DNA of 41,847 nucleotides from an uncultured Flavobacteriaceae bacterium. Its GTDB lineage: Bacteria; Bacteroidota; Bacteroidia; Flavobacteriales; Flavobacteriaceae. Of the stretch, positions 23,288-32,281 are shown in pieces (within the stretch, counting starts at the first letter, position 1; each line of letters begins with the position of its first letter). The stretch covers positions 1-41,847 of the forward strand of contig CAJXEB010000016.1 in NCBI GenBank assembly GCA_913052585.1, given 5' to 3'. The notes beneath the pieces are model-generated. The model saw only the letters and a program-made list of their open reading frames with translations, was not told the origin of the DNA and ran no database searches. A program made the position numbers and the translations under genes.

Positions 23288-25906
23288 ATGAAAAAATTAC
23301 TTTACTTTTTTGTATTTATAGTTGCAGGTTCTGTCTTTGGACAAGATTTTAGCAGCTCTATAGATACTTATTTAAATTCAAACCGATCAGAATTAGGATT
23401 GCAATCTCAAGATGTTGAGGATGTAATTGTAGATAGACATAGTTACTCTAAGAGTATGAATGTTGAAAACGTTTATGTTGTTCAACGCCATCAAGGAATT
23501 GAAATATTTAACTCAGTATCTTCTTTTGTAGTAAAAAACGGACAAGTTCAAAAGGCAAGTTTATCTTTTTCTAAAAATGTATCACAAAAAATAAACACTA
23601 CAAATCCATCAATTAATGCTTCAACTGCTATTACTAAAGCAGCTCAAGCATTAGGATTATCTAACCCAACTAATTTAGATATTGTTGAAACAATATCTGG
23701 AAATTCAATAATTTTTTCAAATGGGAATATTTCATTGGAGAACATTCCAGTAAAATTGGTTTATCAAAGAATGGAAGATAATAACTTAAGACTTGCATGG
23801 GACTTAAGTATTTACCTTTTAGATGCTAGTCACTATTATAATGTACGAATCGATGCTACTAATGGAACTTTGTTAGACACTAATGACTGGGTAGTTAGTT
23901 GTAATGTTGAAAGTTTAAATCATTCTAATAGTGTGCATAATAATTCAGAAAGTATTTTGTTTTCTAATAATGAAGCAATGGTTGTTGCAGAAGGTGGAGC
24001 TCAATACAGAGTTTTTCCACTTCCAGCAGAAAGTCCAAATCACGGATCGGATGCTTTAATTGCAGATCCATCTGGAGATGGTGATGGTTCACCTTTTGGG
24101 TGGCATGATACAGATGCAGCTCCTGGAGCTGAGTATACGATTACGAGGGGTAATAATGTTCATGCCCAAGAGGATTGGACTGGAAACAATGGTACTGGTA
24201 TATCTGCTGATGGTGGTCCGGAGTTAAATTTTGATTTTACATTTGACTTTAATAGCGCACCTGAAAACTCAATTGAAGCAGCTACTGTAAACTTATTTTA
24301 TATGAATAATATGATGCATGACATTATGTATCAATATGGTTTTGATGAAGCAAGTGGGAATTTTCAACAAAATAACTATGGAAATGGTGGTGACGACGGT
24401 GATTATGTAAGTGCAGATGCACAAGACGGATCAGGAACTAATAATGCAACTTTTGCTACACCTCCAGATGGTTCAATTCCAAAAATGACTATGTTTTTGT
24501 TCGATGGAGTAGCAGGAGGAGGTTTTATTGATATCTTAACTATAAATAATGGACCCTTAACTGGTGTTTATTCTGGTATTCCTGGTGGCTTTGGAGCTCC
24601 TTTACCGAATCCGCCATTAACAGAAGATTTAGTGGTTGTTGAAGATGATAATTCAGGAACTTCTACAGATCCTAATGATGCTTGTGATAATATCACTAAT
24701 GGAGGTGCTTTATCTGGTAAAATTGCCGTTATAAGAAGAGGTGATTGTGAATTTGGATTTAAATCATTGAATGCTCAAAATGAAGGAGCTGTAGCAGTAA
24801 TTATGGTAAATAATGTTGCTGGAGATCCTATTGTTATGGGTGGTGGTGCTGACGGGGCTAGTGTAACCATACCTGTTTTTATGGTAAGCGATGTAGATGG
24901 AGAAGCAATTATAACTGAATTAGGAAATGATACTGTTAATGGTACAATTTCTGGTGAAAATGTACCTCCAATGTTAGATGGAGATCTAGATAATGGTATT
25001 GTGGTGCATGAATATGGTCATGGGATATCTAATAGATTAACAGGTGGTCCAAATAACACTAATTGTTTAAATAATACTGAACAAATGGGTGAAGGTTGGA
25101 GTGATTTTTTCGCAATGATGCTTACAATAGAGCCAGGAGACGAAGGAACGGATAGTAGAGGTATGGGTACTTATGCTTTTGGTCAACCTATTGATGGTCC
25201 TGGGATCAGAACAGCACCTTATAGTACAGATTTTGCGGTAAACGATCTTACTTACGGAGATTTACCAGGCACTGGAGGTCAAGTTCATGCAGTTGGGACA
25301 ATCTGGGCTACGATGCTTTGGGATTTAAATTGGGCATTGATAGATGAGTATGGTTATGATGCAGATTTTTATAATGGTACTGGAGGAAATAACATTACCA
25401 TGCAATTAGTAATAGATGGCCTTAAATTACAGACATGTTCACCAGGATTTGTAGACGGAAGAGATGCTATTTTAGAAGCAGATGAACTTGCCAACGGTGG
25501 TGAAAATCGTTGCCTGATATGGGGAGTTTTTGCAAATAGAGGACTTGGCGTAGATGCAGACCAAGGTAGTTCGGGTAGTTCTGCTGACGGTACTGAGAAT
25601 TTCGACATCCCTGCTGGACCTGATTGCACGATTATTTTAGCAAATAGCGACACTGAATCATTAGATAATAACTTTATTATTTATCCTAATCCATCTAATG
25701 GGAATATAAACATTAGATCTCTAATTGATTTAGGAGATGCTAAAGTTTCAATTTTTGATATGAATGGTAGAGAGGTGTATACTAATGAAGTTTCATTACA
25801 AAATATGGTATCTATTAATGCTGAAAACTTAACTACTGGTTTGTACATTATACAAATTAATGGTGCAGATTACAGCCATACTGCAAAACTTATTATCAAT
25901 AAATAA
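23288..25906 (+). CDS. Secreted M36 (fungalysin) metallopeptidase with PA and T9SS domains
   Basis: 872 aa. Signal peptide (to about 19), FTP/propeptide region at about 30-200, then the M36 catalytic domain. The zinc motif is HEYGH (574-578) with the third ligand E602 in GEGWSDF. A protease-associated (PA) domain at about 440-560 (GKIAVIRRGDCEFGFKSLNA) is inserted before the zinc helix. Residues from about 795 form a T9SS type A sorting domain (IYPNPSNGNINI, FDMNGREVY, GLYIIQI). It is an extracellular endopeptidase that probably supplies peptides from dissolved protein and is activated by removal of the propeptide. Monocistronic, with a terminator shared with dxs. Confidence 0.92.
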   Translation: MKKLLYFFVFIVAGSVFGQDFSSSIDTYLNSNRSELGLQSQDVEDVIVDRHSYSKSMNVENVYVVQRHQGIEIFNSVSSFVVKNGQVQKASLSFSKNVSQKINTTNPSINASTAITKAAQALGLSNPTNLDIVETISGNSIIFSNGNISLENIPVKLVYQRMEDNNLRLAWDLSIYLLDASHYYNVRIDATNGTLLDTNDWVVSCNVESLNHSNSVHNNSESILFSNNEAMVVAEGGAQYRVFPLPAESPNHGSDALIADPSGDGDGSPFGWHDTDAAPGAEYTITRGNNVHAQEDWTGNNGTGISADGGPELNFDFTFDFNSAPENSIEAATVNLFYMNNMMHDIMYQYGFDEASGNFQQNNYGNGGDDGDYVSADAQDGSGTNNATFATPPDGSIPKMTMFLFDGVAGGGFIDILTINNGPLTGVYSGIPGGFGAPLPNPPLTEDLVVVEDDNSGTSTDPNDACDNITNGGALSGKIAVIRRGDCEFGFKSLNAQNEGAVAVIMVNNVAGDPIVMGGGADGASVTIPVFMVSDVDGEAIITELGNDTVNGTISGENVPPMLDGDLDNGIVVHEYGHGISNRLTGGPNNTNCLNNTEQMGEGWSDFFAMMLTIEPGDEGTDSRGMGTYAFGQPIDGPGIRTAPYSTDFAVNDLTYGDLPGTGGQVHAVGTIWATMLWDLNWALIDEYGYDADFYNGTGGNNITMQLVIDGLKLQTCSPGFVDGRDAILEADELANGGENRCLIWGVFANRGLGVDADQGSSGSSADGTENFDIPAGPDCTIILANSDTESLDNNFIIYPNPSNGNINIRSLIDLGDAKVSIFDMNGREVYTNEVSLQNMVSINAENLTTGLYIIQINGADYSHTAKLIINK

Positions 25907-25927
25907 TAAGAGAATTACAATTAATTT

Positions 25928-25963
25928 AAAAAGCTGTCTTTTAAAAAAAGACAGCTTTTTTTA
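25928..25963. terminator. Bidirectional terminator between the M36 peptidase gene and dxs
   Basis: AAAAAGCTGTCTTTT pairs with AAAAGACAGCTTTTT, with A and T runs on either side, between convergent genes. The right end overlaps the dxs stop codon region. Confidence 0.9.
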
Positions 25964-27733
25964 TAGGTAATAATTTAAAGTTTGAGTGATTTTACTAGAG
26001 GAAATCCCGGCGATTTCTTGTAATTCATAAATAGTTCCTTGACTTGGAAATTCATCTAAAATACCAAGGTTTTTGATAGGAATGTTATAATTATATTTGG
26101 CTGCAAATTCTAAAATAGCACTTCCAAAGCCACCTAACAGCATTCCATCTTCAACGGTGATAATTGTATTGTATTTTTTAAATATAGTATGTAAAAGGTT
26201 TTCGTCTAATGGTTTTATAAAACGCATATCATAGCAAGAAACTTCAAAAGGTTTTGAACAATTTTCAATTGCTTTAGTAACGTTATTTACTACGGTACCA
26301 ATAGTTAAAACTACTATACTTTTACCTTCTTTTATAGAAACAGCTTTACCTATTTCAATTTTCGAAAAAGGTTCTTTCCAATCTATTAACATTCCTCTTC
26401 CTCGTGGATACCTAATTGCAATAGGATTTTTCAAACCTAATTGAGCAGTATACATCATATTTCGAAGTTCCACTTCATTTCTAGGAGCAAAAACTATCAG
26501 GTTTGGAATACAACGTAAATAGTTGATGTCAAAAATTCCGTGATGTGTAGCTCCATCTTCCCCAACCATACCAGCGCGATCTAAACAAAAAATTACAGGT
26601 AAGTTTTGCAAACAAACATCATGAATTACTTGATCATAGGCTCTTTGTAAAAAAGTAGAATAGATATTACAAAATACTATAAATCCTTGAGTAGCCATTC
26701 CTGCAGAGAAGGTAACCGCATGTTGTTCTGCAATACCAACATCAAAAGCACGTTCTGGAAGCTCTTCCATCATATATTTAAGAGAACTTCCGGTTGGCAT
26801 AGCAGGAGTTATGCCTATTATCTTTTTATTTAATGTAGCAAGTTCGACTAATGTTTTTCCGAAAACATCTTGATATTTTGGAGCTTGTTTTATTTCTTTT
26901 TTTGGGTGTAAATCCCCTGTTATTGCATTGAATTTTCCGGGAGCGTGATAAAGTACTTGGTTTTCTTCTGCCTGTTTTAATCCTTTCCCTTTTTTAGTTA
27001 TTATATGTAATAATTTGGGGCCTTCAATATTTTTTAAACGCTTTAATTCTGAAATTAAAACACTTAAATTATGACCATCTATTGGACCGGAATAATTAAA
27101 ATTTAACGCCTCAAATATATTATCAGTATTAGGAGTTTTATCTAAAGTTACTTTTAATAAATATTGTTTTAAAGCACCTACACTTGGATCAATACCAATA
27201 GCGTTATCATTTAAAATTACTAATAAATTGGTATTTGTAACCCCCGCATGGTTTAAAGCTTCAAATGCCATTCCGCTTGCAATAGAGGCATCACCAATAA
27301 CAGCAATATGTTGTTTTTGAAAGTCTTTATTTAAACGGGAAGCTATTGCCATTCCTAAAACTGCAGAAATAGAAGTACTACTATGGCCGGTCCCAAAAGC
27401 ATCATATTTACTTTCACTTATTTTTGGAAAACCACTAATTCCGTTTAATTGACGATTGGTATTAAAATTAGATTTTCTACCAGTTAAAATTTTATGTCCA
27501 TAGGCTTGATGCCCCACATCCCAAACGATAATATCATCAGGAGTACTAAAAACGTAATGGAGTGCTATGGTTAATTCTACAACTCCAAGGCTAGCACCTA
27601 AATGGCCTTCTTTGGTTGCAACCATGGTTATAATCATTTCTCTAATTTCTTTAGCAAGTTTTGGTAAATCTTGCTGCGAAACTTTTCGAAGATCTTTAGG
27701 GAATTGGATTGTATCTAAAATTGAATTTGGCAC
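25961..27733 (-). CDS. dxs: 1-deoxy-D-xylulose-5-phosphate synthase
   Basis: 590 aa; it condenses pyruvate and glyceraldehyde-3-phosphate in the first step of the MEP isoprenoid pathway, using thiamine diphosphate. The N-terminal HLGASLGVVELTIALHYVF and DVGHQAYGHKILTGR segments and the TPP/Mg motif beginning GDASIASGMAFEALNHAG and ending in LNDN are clear. The central AEQHAVTFSAGMATQG and the GMVGEDGATHHG segments are also canonical. The start codon is GTG at 27733; no ATG lies nearby and the N-terminus matches the family. It is somewhat shorter than the E. coli enzyme (about 620 aa), as usual in Flavobacteria. Divergent from tadA. Confidence 0.95.
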   Translation of the reverse strand: MPNSILDTIQFPKDLRKVSQQDLPKLAKEIREMIITMVATKEGHLGASLGVVELTIALHYVFSTPDDIIVWDVGHQAYGHKILTGRKSNFNTNRQLNGISGFPKISESKYDAFGTGHSSTSISAVLGMAIASRLNKDFQKQHIAVIGDASIASGMAFEALNHAGVTNTNLLVILNDNAIGIDPSVGALKQYLLKVTLDKTPNTDNIFEALNFNYSGPIDGHNLSVLISELKRLKNIEGPKLLHIITKKGKGLKQAEENQVLYHAPGKFNAITGDLHPKKEIKQAPKYQDVFGKTLVELATLNKKIIGITPAMPTGSSLKYMMEELPERAFDVGIAEQHAVTFSAGMATQGFIVFCNIYSTFLQRAYDQVIHDVCLQNLPVIFCLDRAGMVGEDGATHHGIFDINYLRCIPNLIVFAPRNEVELRNMMYTAQLGLKNPIAIRYPRGRGMLIDWKEPFSKIEIGKAVSIKEGKSIVVLTIGTVVNNVTKAIENCSKPFEVSCYDMRFIKPLDENLLHTIFKKYNTIITVEDGMLLGGFGSAILEFAAKYNYNIPIKNLGILDEFPSQGTIYELQEIAGISSSKITQTLNYYL

Positions 27734-27737
27734 TTTG

Positions 27738-27745
27738 CAAAGATA
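27738..27745 (-). promoter_or_regulatory. -7 element of dxs, almost on top of the start codon
   Basis: TATCTTTG on the minus strand is an exact match to TAnnTTTG and ends 4 bases before the GTG start codon at 27733. By the usual distance, transcription would begin within a few bases of the start codon, giving a nearly leaderless mRNA. Confidence 0.5.
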
Positions 27746-27759
27746 CAGTTTTGATGTTG

Positions 27760-27767
27760 TATTTTTG
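27760..27767 (+). promoter_or_regulatory. -7 element of tadA
   Basis: TATTTTTG matches TAnnTTTG exactly and lies 20 bp before the GTG codon preferred as the tadA start (27788). It is divergent from the dxs -7 element, 14 bp away. Confidence 0.45.
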
Positions 27768-27787
27768 AATACTCAAAATTGAATCCT

Positions 27788-28237
27788 GTGATACAACCTT
27801 ACGATGATACCTACTTTATGAAACAAGCTTTAATTGAAGCTAAAGAAGCCTATAAAAAAGGGGAAGTACCTATTGGAGCAGTGATAGTTTGTGAAAATAA
27901 AATAATTGCTCGTGGGCATAATTTAACAGAAACTTTAAATGACGTAACTGCTCATGCCGAAATGCAAGCGATTACATCTGCTGCAAATTTTTTAGGAGGT
28001 AAGTATTTATTGGATTGTACTTTATATGTGACCATAGAGCCTTGCCAAATGTGTGCAGGTGCATTATTTTGGAGCCAAATATCAACTATTGTTTTTGGAG
28101 CTAGAGATCAACAACGTGGTTGTATAAACTTAAATACAAAGTTGCATCCAAAAACAAAGATAAGTGGAGGTGTTTTAGAAGAGGAATCCTCTCAAATACT
28201 CAAAAAATTTTTTATTGAAAAAAGAAATTTAAACTAG
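27788..28237 (+). CDS. tadA: tRNA-specific adenosine deaminase TadA (nucleoside deaminase family)
   Basis: 149 aa from the GTG at 27788; a TTG at 27779 adds three residues, and the first ATG (27818) would cut off the conserved N-terminal helix start DDTYFMKQAL. The zinc/catalytic motifs are H56-A57-E58 (TAHAEMQA) and P85-C86-x-x-C89 (EPCQMCAGAL). The enzyme turns A34 to inosine in tRNA-Arg(ACG) and is essential in many bacteria. The MCAGAL context and the length favour TadA over guanine or cytosine deaminases of the same fold. It converges with the next small gene with only 2 bp between stop codons and no terminator. Confidence 0.88.
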   Translation: MIQPYDDTYFMKQALIEAKEAYKKGEVPIGAVIVCENKIIARGHNLTETLNDVTAHAEMQAITSAANFLGGKYLLDCTLYVTIEPCQMCAGALFWSQISTIVFGARDQQRGCINLNTKLHPKTKISGGVLEEESSQILKKFFIEKRNLN

Positions 28238-28239
28238 AT

Positions 28240-28482
28240 TTATTCTTTAGAATCATTAAAATCACGCATTTTTTTTATGTTTTCTTTGGTTAACATATAA
28301 TCCTTAACATCTTTATTTTTCCATCTTCTAAAAATAAAAATAGGCATCGTTATAAAGATCAATAGCACTAATGATAATCCAATATAAAGATGTCCACTTT
28401 GAGGGTTTTCAGATTTTATATATAAACCGTAAAAAATTCCTACTATAGCTATTAATACAAAAATTTGTAAAAGATGTTTCAT
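28240..28482 (-). CDS. Small two-helix membrane protein, unknown function
   Basis: 80 aa. Two hydrophobic helices (about 5-22 and 31-50) are followed by a charged, Lys/Asp-rich cytoplasmic tail (RRWKNKDVKDYMLTKENIKKMRDFNDSKE). No family recognised. It starts with an ATG at 28482, 17 bp downstream of the ClC gene on the same strand, so it is probably the last gene of an aspS-clc-orf unit. Confidence 0.6.
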   Translation of the reverse strand: MKHLLQIFVLIAIVGIFYGLYIKSENPQSGHLYIGLSLVLLIFITMPIFIFRRWKNKDVKDYMLTKENIKKMRDFNDSKE

Positions 28483-28499
28483 GAGTTTATTATTATAAT

Positions 28500-30296
28500 T
28501 TATTCGTGTGAGAAATCAATTAATTTTCTTCGATAGGCGGTAAGTAATTTAGATTTTGAAACGAAACCAAAATAACATCCACTTTTTATAACTGGTAAAT
28601 TCCAAGCTCCTGTATCTTGAAATTTTTTCATCACATCGGTCATTTTATCGGAATTTAAATCTATGATAGCGAGAGGAGTACTCATTAAATCGCGTGCATT
28701 AATTTTTTTGTATAAGGATTTATTAAAAAGGATAGGACGTAAGTCGTCTAGAGAAATAATTCCTTCAAGAGCATTCGTTTCTTTGTTGATTACTGGAAAA
28801 ACATTACGTTTTGAAGAAACAACTACTTCTTTTGCTAATTTTTTTAAAGTGAAATCTGGATAAACAACAACAAAATTCGTTTCTACCACCTTTTTTAAAT
28901 CCATTAACGTTAAAACAGCATGATCCTTATTATGAGTTATTAAATCTCCTTTTCTACCTAACTCCATAGCATAAACAGAATGGGGCATAAAATGTTTTGT
29001 GATTGAATATGATATTGCCGAAGTAATCATTAATGGTATAAATAATTCATATCCTCCTGTTACTTCTGCAATAAGGAATATAGCTGTTAAAGGAGCATGT
29101 AAAACACCTGCCATTAGGCCTGTCATTCCAACTAGCGTGAAATTACTTTCTGAAACAGGATTTGTGAAAACACCAATATTATTAATAATTTTAGCAATAG
29201 CATTTCCCATGATACTACCCATAAATAATGTTGGAGCAAAAATACCACCTACACCACCAGCACCAAATGTTAAAGCACTTGCTATAATTTTAAAGAAGAC
29301 CAAACCTACTAACAAAAAAATAACAACCCAAACATTAGAAAGGTCTAAATTTAAAAAGTTTTTTTGCAATGATGTTTCTGGGTTTCCTGCTAACAAACTA
29401 TTGATTGTATCAAATCCTTCACCATATAAGGGAGGAATAAAATAAACTAAAATCCCTAATCCAATACCTCCAATTAATAATCGTTTTATTGGAGAGTTAA
29501 TTCTGTCGAAAAACTTCTGAACTCGGTCGTACACCTCTGTAAAATAAATAGATGTAAAACCTGCTGCAATCCCTAATATTATGTAAAAAGGAACATCTTT
29601 AATGGTAAAAACGTCTTCTACTTTAAAAGGCAATAAAACGTCAGATCCAAAGAAAAAATAAGAAGTTATTATAGCAGATAAAGATGCTAATAACAAGGGT
29701 AACATGGAAACTATTGTAAGGTCTAAACTAAAAACTTCAATAGCAAAAATAATTGCTGCAATAGGTGCTTTAAAAATGGAAGATAATGCTCCAGCTGCAG
29801 CACAACTTATTAATAGCGTTCTGGTTGCTTGGTTCATATGAAACAACCTAGACAAATTAGAGCTTATTGCTGCTCCAGTTGCTACTGTAGGGCCTTCTAA
29901 ACCTACAGATCCGCCAAATCCAACAGTGATTGGTGCAGTAATAATACTAGCAACTATTTTATAACGTTCTATAAAACCTTTTTTCTTTGAAATTGAATAT
30001 AGCGTAGAGGGAATACCATGACTTACTTTATGCCTAAGAACATATTTTATAATTAAATACACAAAAAGAAGCCCAATAATAGGGAACACAAAATAAAAAG
30101 CGTGATGATAATACTGTACTAGTTTTCCTTCTAATAAATGTTGAAAAAAGTGAGTTAAGTTTTTTAAAATAACAGCAGCAACACCCGATAAAAAGCCAAC
30201 CAAAATACTTAACAAATAAACAAATTGTTTATTTGGAATGTGTTTTAATCGCCAGACCAAAAATTTAGTAAGAATAGATTTTTTTTGACCTCGCAC
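28500..30296 (-). CDS. ClC family chloride channel/antiporter with CBS domains
   Basis: 598 aa. ClC membrane domain to about 440, then two CBS domains (about 450-590) that in relatives bind nucleotides. The anion-path motifs are SHGIP (92-96), GLEGP (132-136, with the external gating Glu at E134) and GGIFAP (350-355). At the position of the internal proton Glu (E203 of E. coli ClC) the protein has IEVF: E187 followed by V188. Val is found there in animal ClC channels, so proton coupling may be weak or use another residue. The start is GTG at 30296; no ATG is available nearby. It lies 20 bp downstream of aspS and is likely cotranscribed. Confidence 0.9.
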   Translation of the reverse strand: MRGQKKSILTKFLVWRLKHIPNKQFVYLLSILVGFLSGVAAVILKNLTHFFQHLLEGKLVQYYHHAFYFVFPIIGLLFVYLIIKYVLRHKVSHGIPSTLYSISKKKGFIERYKIVASIITAPITVGFGGSVGLEGPTVATGAAISSNLSRLFHMNQATRTLLISCAAAGALSSIFKAPIAAIIFAIEVFSLDLTIVSMLPLLLASLSAIITSYFFFGSDVLLPFKVEDVFTIKDVPFYIILGIAAGFTSIYFTEVYDRVQKFFDRINSPIKRLLIGGIGLGILVYFIPPLYGEGFDTINSLLAGNPETSLQKNFLNLDLSNVWVVIFLLVGLVFFKIIASALTFGAGGVGGIFAPTLFMGSIMGNAIAKIINNIGVFTNPVSESNFTLVGMTGLMAGVLHAPLTAIFLIAEVTGGYELFIPLMITSAISYSITKHFMPHSVYAMELGRKGDLITHNKDHAVLTLMDLKKVVETNFVVVYPDFTLKKLAKEVVVSSKRNVFPVINKETNALEGIISLDDLRPILFNKSLYKKINARDLMSTPLAIIDLNSDKMTDVMKKFQDTGAWNLPVIKSGCYFGFVSKSKLLTAYRRKLIDFSHE

Positions 30297-30315
30297 TTTT
30301 TTATGTAATTAAAAA

Positions 30316-32070
30316 TTAGCTATTAAGATCTACCTTTAAATGTAATTCTTTTAATTGTGTGTCATCTATGATTGATGGTGCATTAATCATAACATCTCTT
30401 CCAGAATTGTTTTTAGGGAAAGCAATAAAATCTCTAATGGTTTCTTGACCTCCTAATATAGCAACTAACCTATCTAAACCAAATGCAAGACCACCGTGAG
30501 GAGGGGCTCCATATTGGAAAGCGTCCATTAAAAATCCAAACTGTGCTTTTGCTTCATCTGGAGTAAACCCAAGATAATCAAACATCATTGCTTGTGTTTC
30601 TTTATCGTGAATACGAATAGAACCACCTCCAATTTCATTTCCATTTAAAACCAAATCATAAGCGTTAGCTTTTACCGCTCCTGGATCTGTTTTTAAAAGT
30701 TCTATTTGTTCTGGTTTTGGAGAGGTAAATGGGTGATGCATTGCGTGGTATCTTTCAGATTCTTCATCCCATTCTAATAGCGGAAAATCAACTACCCACA
30801 ATGGTGCAAATTCATTCGTTTTTCTTAAACCTAATCGCTCCGCAATTTCCATACGTAAGACACTTAATTGTGCTCTAACTTTATTGGTTTCACCGGAAAG
30901 CACACAAATTAAATCACCAGTTTTAGCTCCTGTAACTTCTGCCCATTTTGCTAAATCTTCTTGATCGTAAAATTTATCTACCGAAGATTTAAAAGTACCA
31001 TCATCGTTACAACGAGAATAAACCATTCCTAAAGCCCCAACTTGAGGTCTTCTAACCCAATCAATAAGTTTGTCAATTTCTTTTCTTGAATAACTATTTC
31101 CACCTGGAATAGCTATACCAACTACTAATTCAGCATTATTAAATACTGCAAAATCTTTATGTTTTGTAATTTCATTTAATTCGCCAAATTCCATTCCAAA
31201 TCGAATGTCTGGTTTGTCATTTCCATAACGTTGCATCGCATCATCATAGGTCATTCTTGGGAATTTATCAATTTCAATTCCTTTAATTTCTTTCAGTAAA
31301 TAACGAGTTAATCCTTCAAAAGTATTTAAAATATCTTCTTGTTCTACAAAAGCCATTTCACAATCAATTTGTGTAAACTCTGGCTGTCTATCTGCTCTTA
31401 AATCTTCGTCTCTAAAACATTTTACAATTTGGAAGTACTTGTCCATTCCACCAACCATTAACAATTGTTTAAAGGTTTGTGGAGATTGAGGTAAAGCGTA
31501 AAATTGCCCTTCATTCATTCGTGAAGGAACCACAAAATCACGAGCTCCTTCAGGAGTAGATTTTATAAGGTATGGAGTTTCAACTTCAACAAATTCCTTT
31601 TTAGAAAGATAATTACGAACCGCCATAGTTACTTGGTGGCGAAAAATAAGGTTTTCTCTTACAGGATTTCTTCTAATATCTAAATAGCGATATTTCATTC
31701 TAATATCATCACCACCATCTGTTTTATCTTCAATTGTAAAAGGTGGTGTAAGTGAACTGTTTAAAATAGTAAAATCAGAAACTAAAATTTCAATATTACC
31801 TGTAGGGATTTTCGGGTTCTTAGAAGCTCTTTCAATAACGGTTCCTTGAACTTGAATTACAAACTCTCTACCTAGTAATCTAGCTTTTTCAATAAGGTCT
31901 TTAGAAGTACGTTCTTCATCAAATATTAACTGTGTAATCCCGTAACGATCCCGTATATCGACCCAAATCATAAATCCTTTATCTCTTGATTTTTGTACCC
32001 ATCCAGCTAAAGTTACCGAACTATTAATGTGACTTTCTCTTAATTCACCACAAGTATGACTTCTATACAT
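30316..32070 (-). CDS. aspS: Aspartate-tRNA ligase
   Basis: 584 aa; it charges tRNA-Asp with aspartate. The N-terminal OB-fold anticodon-binding domain begins [24 protein letters not shown]. The class II core includes motif 2 ([21 protein letters not shown]) and motif 3 near the C-terminus ([15 protein letters not shown]). The bacterial-type GAD insertion is present at about 285-420. Length is normal for bacterial AspRS (about 590). It heads a minus-strand unit with the ClC gene. A TAAATTTG -7 element lies about 50 bp upstream. Confidence 0.96.
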   Translation of the reverse strand: MYRSHTCGELRESHINSSVTLAGWVQKSRDKGFMIWVDIRDRYGITQLIFDEERTSKDLIEKARLLGREFVIQVQGTVIERASKNPKIPTGNIEILVSDFTILNSSLTPPFTIEDKTDGGDDIRMKYRYLDIRRNPVRENLIFRHQVTMAVRNYLSKKEFVEVETPYLIKSTPEGARDFVVPSRMNEGQFYALPQSPQTFKQLLMVGGMDKYFQIVKCFRDEDLRADRQPEFTQIDCEMAFVEQEDILNTFEGLTRYLLKEIKGIEIDKFPRMTYDDAMQRYGNDKPDIRFGMEFGELNEITKHKDFAVFNNAELVVGIAIPGGNSYSRKEIDKLIDWVRRPQVGALGMVYSRCNDDGTFKSSVDKFYDQEDLAKWAEVTGAKTGDLICVLSGETNKVRAQLSVLRMEIAERLGLRKTNEFAPLWVVDFPLLEWDEESERYHAMHHPFTSPKPEQIELLKTDPGAVKANAYDLVLNGNEIGGGSIRIHDKETQAMMFDYLGFTPDEAKAQFGFLMDAFQYGAPPHGGLAFGLDRLVAILGGQETIRDFIAFPKNNSGRDVMINAPSIIDDTQLKELHLKVDLNS

Positions 32071-32120
32071 TCTAAAATATTTATTAAGTATTAATTTTCT
32101 TAGTACTATTTAAAGGAGTG

Positions 32121-32128
32121 CAAATTTA
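32121..32128 (-). promoter_or_regulatory. -7 element of aspS
   Basis: TAAATTTG on the minus strand matches TAnnTTTG exactly, about 50 bp before the aspS ATG. A TTG lies about 21 nt further upstream. Confidence 0.5.
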
Positions 32129-32281
32129 ATAAGATAAAAGAGCATTTTGCAATCTTTTTAATAAAAGATTAAAATTATGATTAAAAGCCTATTATATTTA
32201 ATATTTATGTTAATAAATTATGAATAGTTAATTATAAGTAAAACTTTAGTACATTCGAGACATAAACACTAAAAACAAATT

